In this document: positions 51,801-59,055 of the stretch, one piece after another
Layout of the letters: each line of letters begins with the position of its first letter
How positions within the stretch are numbered: position 1 is the stretch's first letter
Source: Trichomonas vaginalis G3
Lineage: Eukaryota; Parabasalia; Trichomonadida; Trichomonadidae
Assembly: GCF_026262505.1 (NCBI RefSeq)
Contig: NC_067203.1
Coordinates: forward strand, 14,520,392 to 14,584,391
DNA: 64,000 nt
Reading direction: 5' to 3'
The notes under the pieces: model-generated
Told to the model about the DNA's origin: nothing
Databases searched by the model: none
What the model saw: only the letters and a program-made list of their open reading frames with translations
Position numbers and translations under genes: made by a program

Positions 51801-52135
51801 AGAGAATCGGTAAGTCTTGGTTGATGAGGTATAAATGGTGGTGCTAAACTTGTTTTAGATCGACTTGTTTTTGGATTTGGATTCTTTTTCTTTGTTACAT
51901 TAGGCTCAACTATGCTTGTTTTACTATTAGAACGTGGAAATGGAACTTCAGCACTCTTGACACTCATTGTTTCGAGTGAATCTGAATGTGATAGCGACCA
52001 TTCACCAATTTTAGGCGTTCTAATAGAATCTTCAGGAAGCTTTTGCCCTAATTTCTTAACTAATGATTTTTCTTTCATTACATTTTGCTCAAACTGGAGA
52101 AGCTGATTTTTGCGCTTAACAAATCGCTCATCCAT
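39878..52135 (-). CDS. Axonemal dynein heavy chain, probably single-headed inner-arm type
   Basis: 4,085 residues, uninterrupted. The N-terminal ~1,350 residues are tail and linker; near residues 180-250 a WAKCTVLDYDD...WDGTGRRKKVARFNIRF module resembles one seen in some inner-arm heavy chains. AAA1 Walker A is GPAGTGKT (about 1420), followed by CFDEFNRI and ITMNPGYAGRTELPDNLK. AAA2 has GGSMGGKSS (about 1708), AAA3 a degenerate GPESSKT (about 2070) and AAA4 GVKASGRK (about 2415). Antiparallel stalk helices lie at about 2645-2750 and 2880-2955, around the microtubule-binding domain. AAA5, AAA6 and a long C-terminal domain (GLPLEGARWD...) follow. It powers flagellar beating. Size and C-terminus suggest the DNAH1/3/6/7/12 group, not outer arm. 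The promoter block at 52153-52168 is shared with the gene at 9032. Confidence 0.95.
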   Translation of the reverse strand: MDERFVKRKNQLLQFEQNVMKEKSLVKKLGQKLPEDSIRTPKIGEWSLSHSDSLETMSVKSAEVPFPRSNSKTSIVEPNVTKKKNPNPKTSRSKTSLAPPFIPHQPRLTDSLQGEVANTVFPPGTVTTNLNDILKSKYKQPIKPLPPLQEELSQEEPQFLPLEMFDDLTYQEFPIDVLMKDPIAYSKYQQLDGSFYWAKCTVLDYDDNSGLFLIEWDGTGRRKKVARFNIRFRKENLQKFQDRIAHAKEMCVRAETQLRFDSRVANMSTDNIPTLSPDNIQAFHDKLDIKMGPKDQQLLSQLDEEVTNEFKFIINKMEFVSDLQTNTSIPNRDDFLLIQPKPAPIPKNGLVPHEKFDFNAIFEQIKAKHLYAQKSVLRGIQTIWKIFQDSVSLNFLDDHYDQIVSLEDFMKMQRNTLTTTASSFKKQIQNTLEGVMGNTMPNQLAAMKKDREIFNNMVSLTTHMLHTVLLTIVNKNLQRYNTLFCRYTEKTVERIPSQFSATLLTENKHLTFKPSVAEFKEGFLKILDEFEETVNDLPVVKSALVEVNSSAVSFEDCSSQIKEEREMLTKMLDTILEQMDSFIKERSFLEGVLSLDPIEYTKNFDPNGTRTLNEYRAQLTEFNKVLGIIQNTMKEDYQLGAFFVSCEDFKKEKSAQIKELIFQFLTRIKTLALQGISDLKTEFDTIEVTLKKVPNTPEELAAMKKYLEHVYNSNKQRTNMMNIANERFAFLEEFHFETTNEEVNFHYNIRQMPQKIMAEMEQTERTLSVERIRMVRELRSNQQTLESEVNDLTEFLAAFAAKYTDLDMTIEAVDQINEIGAKLKKIREQNDTYSTHEKLFDFEVGMCKPLQKLIEDFTPLSILWNLASEWNQTYTTWMDTPFPQIRADAMNQFMSQSTKKITKLRKDLANQHVLITKVLQPLSEQIDAFKTHVPIITRLRHQGIKTKHWEIISEVVGFKVMPSMELTLQNFLDLNLERWNDKITEIASVAAQEYSLELSLDQMDADLQQRKFVTGEFRDTECFILHEIDDVTSVIDDQLITTQTLLTSPFIAPVKKRATDRLNFLKMCSETLEAWILCQRSWLYLQPIFTGTSIQQKLLTEARDWGTADKSWREIMEMTHEHSEFNTVMHREVLLPTLQKCNELLDNITKGLNEYLETKRLGFPRFFFLSNDELISILSHTKDFDKIQDSMQKLFEYVNSITVTENNEITHMNDSTGETVKLSNIVDGNTPEIEDWLNHFEEEMKATLKDYVADSIPAYGKKKREYWLTEFPAQVVLMTNQIMWTQQVTNVLAGQKLRGLKVLMQKFIEQLESLTALVRQPISRQTRQVVSCLLIFEVHNRDIIAQLIENEVSDVESFEWQKQLRYYWDDETIMVKSINNTYEYSYEYAGNSARLVITPLTDRCYQTLLSAFKQNLSGAPSGPAGTGKTETVRDCAKALGRPCVVYNCSEEVTPEQMSQFFAGLSSSGSWSCFDEFNRINIEVLSVIAQQVRTIQNAISENADYFQLDQRRLKLNVNAAICITMNPGYAGRTELPDNLKAVFRPCAMMVPDFVFISEILLFSGGFKDASVLSVKLVALFDLCRKQLSNAHHYDWGLRAMKAILSTAGKAKRNDLNADEATLLVQVIRDCTAPKLISADIPLFAGIIHDVFPSVTSNKTKNAQLINNLKDAFVELKLQPAQIYIDKCIELYETTLVRHGIMLVGGSMGGKSSSYKALAIAMSKEMEGVETKPVKYDRLNPKAISIAELYGSFNPVTSEWADGVLSKAIRQASFSDQSELKWIIVDGPVDSLWIETMNSLLDDNKVLCLPNNERIQLGPHVKMVFEVDNLDEASPATVSRCGMIYYDPSVLPWSALTETWCNKYEETAADLMTSLKTLFDNYLPKLIQFIEVDSKNAFEVNSNYCVNNMLKLLDCFMQLKREEVQTQGEGDEIIKSDPLNQEVFSSVFTPQENIQFFTNDMLKAVMERAFLFCCVWAFGGIVSQESRPIFDNFFRDLCTNNQSNCVFPQKDTVFDYYADFGRMDWVPWVDGTTNINLTQNLPIEKQFYPTNQNAAPLFFSRLLLSNHHSVLLQGPESSKTLIGKTLIGSVLDPAKFPSYVLPLAPSTQPSNISKFMLQFMHKKLGTFGPLPGQHFLFLIDNLGSVKPEIYGAQPALELLRQFFDHGGWFNTSPVEFLNIIGTSILATTGVAGGGMYGLPHRLTRHFFTIHLPKYEMSTIQKITEELLNWNMKDASITIKNMIPQAAEGIIKLFEQCQLRLLPIPSKLHYIFNLRNIVHIIRGICLVNTQNLATEGEFQRLWKHEITREFTDRFNSINDRKWFDGEVAKVLADVFKTQYQSPGEFLLFNTFADNSGRYKEVTKSSDELVKSCNLTLDEHNRDASKPIDIVLFQEAVVHLSALTRIFASIGGHALLVGVKASGRKCLARLAMYMSNIEPFEIAITRTYSVAEWHEDLKNLLKKCGTEDVQTGFIISDVQIIMPQQLEDISNLMINGEVPQLYERDEVEAIKAELAGKDMGLSNHITDYWDLFVERIRKNLHVIMAFSPYGQVFKDSMISYPAIRNESTIDWYMPWSQNALESVARASLTKSGVVSPDNIKSIITVLVKMHKSVEGIADRFLKETKRFTAVTPSRYFELLATFSANLSQKGQETGNLINNYEGGVEKIKTTREQIQQMSKELDQNIPVLKKTRAECEHMLEELKVKSAEVEETRKEVEGQRENAEKEAEEATKANSVAQEQFKKAQPLLQEAQDAVLRLDKDSLSNIKKLHAPSSGMIDTFEAVCIMFGRRPRVVNGPTPGSKEEDYWPEVISLLNDIGFIKNVQNFRIEDLKKETINKLKKYVPTEPDQRAEKKSIASGSFAAVGALYDWVCASFDYWFVFQQILPLRNAAEEAAKKLEQSKQMLAKAQEHLDQVEATLKNLSDSVKAQKEKEKELAESVANTQARLERAEKIMSGLSGETARWEETAQKLHNTAQFILGDSLLISGVLTYIGVFSPKFRIDIINEWKGFLDTEKIAYTSDFSIQAALGNDGVIRDWIVKGLPNDTNSIENALIITKNQSFPLLIDPQLSGTKWLRAVEGEKMNVLQFDQSDFLQRLKSCVSFGLPVLIENVGLKLDPLLDPILSREIHNVDGIKRVSLGGESIAYSDSFRLYISTKYPNPHYSPEVCSQVSLINFTTTQFGLTDLLLNNLIEVERSDLDEKRVKIMEASAANTKKLKEIENEILNIVSNAGSDILDDDNAIKTLQKAQATSKDIATQMEASLETEKLINEFKETFSPVAERAALLYFCISDFSVIDPMYQFSLKWFVELFRQAIIDSPHPEDNEEKIKEFHQTIATHFYESVSYSLFSRHKLLFSTLMSIRIGFATKQISGSELAFMLSPPVSNEPNPTNFLPDDVWSIAVNLSKAAPVFEGLLKSLEQKPQEWANYMDSPTPETEKLPFDAELSPFEKLLVLRVFHLQRVREGLHIFIENSMGKEFVTPPTLKLQNVFKNSNPLSPLIFIIMPGIDPQDEIINVARTMEADKYFKSYSLGRGRGQGAEELIAEASSNGYWVLLQNCHLSLSWMPRLENIINNLDPKTVNPRFRICLVTMSSPQFPIGILYQGTKLIYEIPKGMRENVMRIYNGFNAEEYDSNENIIEKKLGFHLAFFHAVVLERLQFGSIGWNIPYEFNPSDYNISLKHLKIFLGESTDGEVPFEALSYVIGELNYGGRVTDRWDRRLLLSLLGRYFSPEVNQPNFSFGERYKAPHYRGSLSELLQIISEWPVVTAGVDVGLSKNASTIIARNEALSIFSSLIEVQSTLVAATDSISEEQFAINLVESLISDVPKPFNIFQFKKKFPADEMMTTVLLHEIVLYNNLIEVISESLQAMRNGLKGLIMIDERLETLNKRLLANKVPEEWLEKSFPSILNLRAYMADLKQRVAFLDNWVRMGAPVVYRLGAFFHPEEFLTAILQLYARSHSVPFDTLKWKTTCLSEMSPDKIVSEPEVGIYIEGLPLEGARWDEQKQCLAECGQRQLISSLPVMHLVPTDEKNLYDPNVTYECPVFRTQNRGTGALDLPNYIVSLFLPTPQIVPDHWIQRSVAAFITTQQ

Positions 52136-52152
52136 TGAAGCAAAAAATCAAA

Positions 52153-52168
52153 AAACGTGCACTTTTTT
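52153..52168 (-). promoter_or_regulatory. Promoter-proximal motif AAAAAAGTGCACGTTT
   Basis: It lies 17 nt before the dynein heavy chain ATG and is identical over 16 bases to the block before the coiled-coil gene at 9032, same orientation. GTGCAC is palindromic. Confidence 0.5.
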
Positions 52169-52280
52169 ACATTGTTTTCTATCGGTGCAACGTGCCGATA
52201 AAATCTAGATTTTATTCACTTGCTCGAATTAAAAGGATTAATGATATATGTAACGCTTTGCTTCAATAATTTTGATCTTA

Positions 52281-53929
52281 AAAAGGGGGGAACTTCGTCG
52301 ACAACAAAGGTATCGACCAAAATTGTTCCCATTATGCTTGACATATGAAGTATAGTAATAGTGTGTATGGACTCATAGAATGACTTTTGTTTGATTTCGA
52401 GATATATTATCATCTTCTAAAATATCCATACTTTACTTGATAACCCATATGTATTATCGTATTATGAAAATTAAACGAAAAATATGGCTCAAGACGAGTA
52501 AAATTCGATGCTAAAAAAGTAAATTGTTTAATGATTAGGGTGCTTTCAGGTATTTTTCTGAAGAAACACTTTATTCGTTTTTCTTTCTACATCTGTATAT
52601 AAAACATGCACAAATAAGTATTTATAATTAAAAATATTATTCGAATTGGGTAATTAAATCGTTAGATCTTAGATTTTATTAATCATTTCTTCTTAAAATG
52701 AGACTGTGGTAATGGTAACTGTGTATGAGAGTTGGAGTATTGTTAAATTGCGCGAAATGTTGATAAGTTTCAAAAACAATTTGTAGTATGTTCAAGTATA
52801 TTAGAATTTAATAATATGTGATAACATCGACTGCAAACAATCGATTTTAAGTGATTGATGAAAATCGATATCAATATTTAAAATTTTCGGGGGTTTTTTG
52901 ACTGATAGCAATTGCTTTGGACACCTAAAATGAAGTTCTCCTTGGTGAGTTTCTCCAAATTTTTTCCATTTTAGAAAAAGCCTATGCAATTTTCTAGAAA
53001 ATGATAACGTTTTTTTCAATTCTCGATTTTTTTGGAAAAATGAGGTTAATTTTTTTTGAAAATTTATAATTTAGAGAGAAATAAACCATTTTCATTGTGT
53101 TATAAATCGATAAAACCTTTTTATTTTTGCTATTCTATAATATTTCTACTAAAATATATCACTTATACAGCAAAATCATATATAACTATTTTTCAAAGAT
53201 ATAGAAAAGAAGAATATATTCCTAAATTATAAATCAGTCATAGTTTACTATCAAAAATAATATATTATTCTATATAGCTAACCATCCATTGTTAGCAATT
53301 ATTTCTGGTTCAAATTAAGGATTATCTTCACATGTTTAGAAAATATTGTAAACGTCTAGAAAACAATCAATAATATCATGATTTTATTAACAGATGAGTT
53401 CAAGATATATATTGTGATTTGATTTTCGATAATAAATCTGAATCAAATGTATATTAAACTCGCACATTTAGTCTTCTTATCATAATAATGTTATTAGTTA
53501 GTGACTATGGCTACAAAACAAGCAACATTAGATCTGTATCTCATAATCAAACGGAAGTTAAGCTAAGATATTTGAGATTTTATCACCTGGTAGTATGCAT
53601 GATACTATACCAGAATGACTAGTCAATCTGTTGTTTTAATATCGTTTTAATTTTTTTATGCCAAAATAGTACTCTGACTATCATTGGTAATACGTAAGGT
53701 TGCTACTGTTGTAATATTTCGAAAAAATAAAGGTATCAACTTTAATGCAAGATATGATGAGTTGAACATCGAATAATTGGGTTTTTGTAATACTAATATT
53801 CTTTAGTCCCTAATAGATCATTGTTTCATACTAATAACGTGGATCAATTCCGTTTCAATGATCAGATAAAGCAGAAACAATATACTCAGGTGCCACTTTT
53901 TTGGTCAAAAAAATGAGTTCCCCCCTTTT
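52281..53929. mobile_element. DNA element with 14-bp TIRs and 6-bp target-site duplication
   Basis: Termini AAAAGGGGGGAACT (52281-52294) and its exact complement (53916-53929) are flanked directly by ATCTTA on both sides (52275-52280 and 53930-53935). G-runs of this length are rare in such AT-rich DNA, so the match is unlikely to be chance. The element is 1,649 bp. It contains only short frames, such as a 72-codon minus-strand frame at 52801-53019 of unknown nature. GACCAAAA occurs subterminally at both ends. It is probably non-autonomous. Six-bp duplications are made by few DNA transposon groups (IS3EU or Dada, for example); the family is not assigned. Confidence 0.75.
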
Positions 53930-54111
53930 ATCTTAATTAAAACAATCAATGAAATAACTTTAAATTTGATAAAATCAAAACGAAATATGTCTCTCTTTAA
54001 GATTATTTAGCATTTGTTGACTGAAAATCATATTCTTGTATAAAATTATGATTGGGAGACAAAATGAAGTGAAGTGGATTAAAAAAAGCCACCTTCATTT
54101 TCAAAATTATA

Positions 54112-55722
54112 ATGAGTGAAATTATTGCCAAAGTATATGAATCACTGCAAACGTTCGATCCCCATTTTATTAAGATATATATCAATGATCATGCCTATGA
54201 TACAAATCTTTATGTTGGGATGGCAATTTGCAGTAAAATTAAAAACCAAATTTATTTCAATCGATCTACAAAAGAATTCAGATTTTTTGCAGATATAAAA
54301 GATGGTAACACATACATTGTGCTCGACAAGATATTGAAGCTGCAAATTCCAGAAGATATCAATGAAAATGTAGCAATTGACTTTTTCAAACTCGGAGAAG
54401 TATTGCAAAGCGATTATTTAATATCTTTATTCACTAAAAGATTTAAAAATGATGAATACACAAAAGAAAACATATTCATAATGATTAAATATTGCAAATA
54501 TATTGGTTACAATAACAAAATATTAGATTTCATATGCGAAAATATTGATTCAATCAACCATAATGATCTCATAGATTCAATTGTTGAAATCGGATTGGAT
54601 TTTGCAGAACAATTAATCATACATTTCAATAAAAATAATAAAAATCCAAATGACATCATTTTCTCTCTTGCGAATAAATGCTCTGCATTTATTGAACTCG
54701 TGTCATATCTCAGTGACGAATATATTGAAATAAGGAATGCAAACCAATTTTTCAAAGCTATATCCACAACAAATGGTCAATCATCAATAGTATCGATTTT
54801 CAAGTCTTTGATAGATAAAACTAATGAAAAAGACATAAGAATTGTAGAAGTAAATCAAATGAATAAATCAATAAATTCCAAGAATGAAGAATTAAGAAGA
54901 GAAAATGATTCACTTCGCCAGGATAACTCGAAGCAATATAATGAAATATTAAAATTGAAAAATGAAAATGAAAAATTGAAGAAAGACAGTTCAAAACTTA
55001 ATGAAGATATCATAAAACTAAATGATGAAGTGACAAGGTTAAAAAGAGAAAATTTATCTCGAAAGGATGAGATCGATCAATTAACAAGGCAGAATAAAAC
55101 AAAATCATCAGAAATAATAAGTTTGAGATCTGAAAATTCCGATAGAAATGATATTATTAAAAAGATTGGAGAAAATCTACCAAAAATTAAGAAAATTAAT
55201 AATATGAAATTAGATAAACCAGCATTCCAAGAAGTTTATAGAATAATTAAAGAAGCTTCAGATGAAGGAGATTTGGCAACCATATATTATTATTATTATA
55301 AATTCAAAAAACAAGTTGTGGAGCCGAAAATGGCTAATTTATGTGTTTACATCACTTCGGCAATTAGAGGACATATTGAATTAACTAAAACTTTTATAGA
55401 ATTTGGGGCAAATAAATTTGCAACAGATGGTATAACAGGCAGAACTTTTATTCATTTTTTCGCTGCAACAGGAAATATTGATGCTATTAAATACTTTATG
55501 CAATATAACTATGATTTGGATAAGCCAGATAACGATGGAAATACTCCTCTTCATCTAGCCGTAATTAATAACTATTATAATATTGTTGAGTACTTTTGTC
55601 ATCATCAAAATATTAGATATTTTTATATACATTTATTGGTTAATAATGATGGTGAAAATTCAATAGACATTGCTAGGCGCAAAGGTTTTGATCGCATCAG
55701 AGAACTTTTAGAAAGCATCTAA
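54112..55722 (+). CDS. BTB-like, coiled-coil and ankyrin-repeat protein (trichomonad family)
   Basis: 536 residues. The N-terminal ~230 are a divergent BTB/BACK-like region (VAIDFFKLGEVLQSDYLISLF and following helices) without the usual strongly conserved BTB strands. A coiled coil spans about 255-355 (ENDSLRQDNSKQYNEILKLK...). The C-terminal ~180 residues hold about four ankyrin repeats (ITSAIRGHIELTKTFIEFGA, FIHFFAATGNIDAIKYFM, NTPLHLAVINNYYNIVEYF, NSIDIARRKGFDRIRELL). Ankyrin proteins with this N-terminus form one of the largest trichomonad gene families; partners are unknown. A TCATT initiator-like sequence lies about 15 nt before the ATG. The gene sits between two TIR elements, consistent with a repeat-rich neighbourhood. 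Confidence 0.88.
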   Translation: MSEIIAKVYESLQTFDPHFIKIYINDHAYDTNLYVGMAICSKIKNQIYFNRSTKEFRFFADIKDGNTYIVLDKILKLQIPEDINENVAIDFFKLGEVLQSDYLISLFTKRFKNDEYTKENIFIMIKYCKYIGYNNKILDFICENIDSINHNDLIDSIVEIGLDFAEQLIIHFNKNNKNPNDIIFSLANKCSAFIELVSYLSDEYIEIRNANQFFKAISTTNGQSSIVSIFKSLIDKTNEKDIRIVEVNQMNKSINSKNEELRRENDSLRQDNSKQYNEILKLKNENEKLKKDSSKLNEDIIKLNDEVTRLKRENLSRKDEIDQLTRQNKTKSSEIISLRSENSDRNDIIKKIGENLPKIKKINNMKLDKPAFQEVYRIIKEASDEGDLATIYYYYYKFKKQVVEPKMANLCVYITSAIRGHIELTKTFIEFGANKFATDGITGRTFIHFFAATGNIDAIKYFMQYNYDLDKPDNDGNTPLHLAVINNYYNIVEYFCHHQNIRYFYIHLLVNNDGENSIDIARRKGFDRIRELLESI

Positions 55723-55847
55723 AGATTATTGTAGTTAATTGATATATATTGATTGCTTAAATATACTTCAAATAATAAAATTATTTACTTTAGTTTTTTA
55801 TACACTAAAAGATTAGTTGGTGAAATTTCTATAATATCAAATGCATT

Positions 55848-56124
55848 GGGGAGAAGCTTCCTAAACTTTTTAATTCCATAAATATGGTCATTATCTGGAA
55901 TAAAGAGTTAAGCGTCATATGTCACTTTTTGTACTAAGGAAACATCGACTTTATGCGTTATGACTTTTCGATGAGGAAACAAGTGTTCACGTATTATAAA
56001 CTTCCTTATTCCAATAAACCGACCCTAAACATAATTAATTCTAAGCATGATAATGGTCTCTTTTCTATGATAACCAATTCAATTTGGTTATCATAGTAAA
56101 GCACCAAAAACTGGAATAGGAATA
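55848..56124 (+). repeat. Left terminal inverted repeat
   Basis: About 277 bp, starting GGGGAGAAGCTTCCTAAAC and ending CTGGAATAGGAAT. It contains the hairpin 56065-56077/56084-56096. It matches the right arm without a visible difference. Confidence 0.9.
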
Positions 56125-57331
56125 ACCGCACTTAAACAGGAATAGGCAGTGTGGAAACTAGAGAAGACTCAACTGATTTTTTAAGCAACTCTTCTTGCCG
56201 ATTCAAATCTGCTTTGCTAATCATTGTATATTACTATATTCTGATTAGGATACTTTAACGCTTGATGTATGCACATCATTCTTTTAGCTGATTTCTAAAA
56301 TACAATCTTCTATTAACTTTGAAATTTCTTCAAAAGTTATAGTAATTCCATAGTTCATTCGTAAAATGTTATTAAATAGCTCTGACTATTCCTTTGCACG
56401 CAAAATGAGGTAGTATTTTTTGAATTTTTTACTCAAAATAAAACAAAATCTACCCAATTTTATACCACTAAAGCCTATATTGACACACACATATATAAAT
56501 CTCTATTGTTATAAGATAAATTTGAAAAAATAAATTTTTTTCCTAAAATGTAAAATTATACTTGTATTCAAAGAAAGTAGATCGTTTATAAGGAAGGTAT
56601 TATATATTTGGGGAGAAAATCCCTTACAATATACAAAAATATGAAAGAATATTCAATCATCAGGAAAGAGCTTAGTACTAACCATTTGTGAGACGTTCAT
56701 ATAATATCTTTTTCCTTTTTGGGGTTTTTAATAGGATTATCCATTTCCCTGCATTGACTTTAATTCATTCTTGATGATCTGAGTATACATGATCATTATC
56801 GAACGTTTGCCATACTCTTCCACAGTTAATGATTGCTGAAAAATGAATAGTACTGAATAACAGCTGGAATTTCATAAGTATTTTGCGTATTTATACTGAT
56901 TTAAACATAAAATACTCATACAAAATGCAAAGTTTTTAAAAACAATCAATAAAAGATTTTAAATTAGATAAAATATCATATGTCACTTCTTTTTTCATCT
57001 GGATAATAAAATTGATAAATTTTTTTCTAATTAAAGATAAAGATGCATTTATAGTAGTAGAAAATTAATTTCTAGACTAAAGCTTGTTTATTGTCACCGT
57101 TTTAAGTCTAAATTTATAGGAAATGGTTATTTTATTATGCATTAAAAGTTCTTCTATAAAATTAACATTAAAATCATCTTTCGCCTAAGAGTAATAACAA
57201 GGTTATGCAAATTTTATTGAAAATAGTACGAGAATTTTGTTTGAAAATATAATATGGTTAAAAATAGGGAATGGATGTATGAATGTTCCATATTTATTTT
57301 ATCCGAGTTGCTTCATGATTCCATATTGCCG

Positions 57332-57607
57332 ATTCCTATTCCAGTTTTTGGTGCTTTACTATGATAACCAAATTGAATTGGTTATCATAGAAAAGAGACC
57401 ATTATCATGCTTAGAATTAATTATGTTTAGGGTCGGTTTATTGGAATAAGGAAGTTTATAATACGTGAACACTTGTTTCCTCATCGAAAAGTCATAACGC
57501 ATAAAGTCGATGTTTCCTTAGTACAAAAAGTGACATATGACGCTTAACTCTTTATTCCAGATAATGACCATATTTATGGAATTAAAAAGTTTAGGAAGCT
57601 TCTCCCC
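57332..57607 (-). repeat. Right terminal inverted repeat
   Basis: Complement of the left arm. It carries AAAAAGTGACA on the plus strand at 57525-57535, pointing toward the ATG at 57619. Confidence 0.9.
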
Positions 57608-57618
57608 ATTTTTCCTTT

Positions 57619-58791
57619 ATGACTGCATTTGCTAAAATTATTGAAGGTCGCGCCTGTAAAGTCCATACGTTTAGTCTGAAAATTACTTCTTTCCGAACCC
57701 AGAAACAGTCTCAGATGGAAGCTTTGCAAACACAAGGCCAAGCTCTTATTGCTGAACGGCAACGAGCTATTGATGAGATAAATGCTAAAATTGATGATGC
57801 AGAAAGAAGATTAGCAACAATGAGAAGTAAAGTTTCTCTAAAATATCAAGAATTAGGACAATTAATAAAAGCACAAGAAGCAAAGGCAGCTCATGAAGAA
57901 GAGGAAGAAGATGATAACAACGATATACAAGAAATAATTGAATCAAATAAGAAAGAAATCGAGTCTTGTCGCGAGCAAAATAAGATAGAAATCAAATCCC
58001 TTATGGAAGAATATATGGCAAGAACAAAAGCAGCCGAAAAATGGGCAAGAGAACATATTGAAGTTCTCAAGCACGAAAAAGAAGAAGAACTTTCAGCATT
58101 GGAAGAAGAGCTAAAGCAAGCTAGAAAAGACTATCAAAAATCTGCATCATCTTCAACAGTAAATCTCAATAAAGTTCGAGAACAAAGTATGAAAGCATCA
58201 AAGGAACACAAAAAGCGAATAAAATATTTACAGGAGCAAATATCAAGTAGACTTGCACAATCTCGTAGCGAAGTCAGAGATATTAAAGCAAAGATTAACG
58301 AAACATTATCAACAATCGAAATGAGAGAGCTTGAACATCAAATCTCACTTCATAAATTGGAAGATGAAATGAGTGAACGTGAAAAATGCTACAATGAATA
58401 TCTCAATGCTCTTAATTCTCAATATAGTGCTGCAAAGAAGCATATTGAACGTTCAATGGAGTCAGCCGTTTATCAAGCTCAAGCTGCAGCATCCGTTCAA
58501 AAGCGTCTCGAGAGATTCCATGAGAAGCAGTTGCAGATTTCCAGATCAGACAAAGAGAAGTTGAGACAGTCTGTCGGAGCGACTAAAACGCAAAGTAACA
58601 TAACTATCCAGCAGACATCAGACATTGCTGCCAAAGTTCAGGAGATAAAGAGACAATATGAAGATACAGAAAGAGATGATATGATAATTTTAGACCAAAT
58701 CAATGAACTTGAGACAGAAAATAAGCAACTTGAAGCCGAACTCAAACAGCTTCAAGTTAAAGTTTACGGAGAACCTGAAGAAGAAAACTAA
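57619..58791 (+). CDS. Coiled-coil protein, unknown
   Basis: 390 residues from ATG 57619; the second ATG at 57715 (MEALQTQGQALIAERQ) is a strong alternative, giving 358 residues, because the first 32 residues (MTAFAKIIEGRACKVHTFS...) are not coiled-coil and look less coding. From there nearly the whole protein is coiled coil (about 40-380), with an acidic break EEEEEDDNNDIQEI near 95 and a less regular basic region near 285-320 (VQKRLERFHEKQLQIS). No other domain. Cytoskeletal function is inferred only. The right end of the TIR element lies immediately upstream, so the original promoter may have been replaced or displaced. Confidence 0.8.
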   Translation: MTAFAKIIEGRACKVHTFSLKITSFRTQKQSQMEALQTQGQALIAERQRAIDEINAKIDDAERRLATMRSKVSLKYQELGQLIKAQEAKAAHEEEEEDDNNDIQEIIESNKKEIESCREQNKIEIKSLMEEYMARTKAAEKWAREHIEVLKHEKEEELSALEEELKQARKDYQKSASSSTVNLNKVREQSMKASKEHKKRIKYLQEQISSRLAQSRSEVRDIKAKINETLSTIEMRELEHQISLHKLEDEMSEREKCYNEYLNALNSQYSAAKKHIERSMESAVYQAQAAASVQKRLERFHEKQLQISRSDKEKLRQSVGATKTQSNITIQQTSDIAAKVQEIKRQYEDTERDDMIILDQINELETENKQLEAELKQLQVKVYGEPEEEN

Positions 58792-59055
58792 TTTGTTATA
58801 TTTTTATTTGAAGTAAATATATCGTATTGTTCTGTGATTATATTAAGTTCCTCTTTAAAAATAGTTATACTATTGTTTAACATATTCTATTTCATTTGGA
58901 AAAAGCAATAAAATTTGTTACAAACATTTTCTTTTGAAAAATGTACGTTTAAAAATTTAAAATATTTTGATCAAGTATATTATACAACAATCGAAATTTG
59001 GCAAGTAATTGATCCTAAATTTGTCAAATAGTTCAGAAAATTTGAAATAACTTGA
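58792..59055. other. Intergenic between tandem coiled-coil genes
   Basis: 264 bp of AT-rich DNA. GTTCAGAAAATTTGAAATAA lies just before the next ATG; it resembles the TCAGAAAATTTTATATG leader of the gene at 16069-20085. Confidence 0.4.

Larger units (their letters stand above)
55848..57607. mobile_element. Non-autonomous DNA element with perfect ~277-bp terminal inverted repeats
   Basis: 1,760 bp bounded by GGGGAGAAGCTTCC and its complement. The two arms (55848-56124 and 57332-57607) look identical when read against each other. The internal ~1.2 kb has no coding frame. Flanks read ATT-GGGG and CCCC-ATT, so a 3-bp duplication is possible, but no longer one is seen. Each arm carries TGTCACTTTTT (55920-55930 and 57525-57535) and an internal 13-bp hairpin (CTATGATAACCAA, loop of six). 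The right arm ends only 12 bp before the next ATG. Long TIRs suggest a Mutator-like derivative, but the family is not proven. Confidence 0.85.

Noticed and set aside
57237-57449. 70-codon frame entering the right TIR
   Set aside because: It spans the boundary between element interior and TIR and has no coding features.
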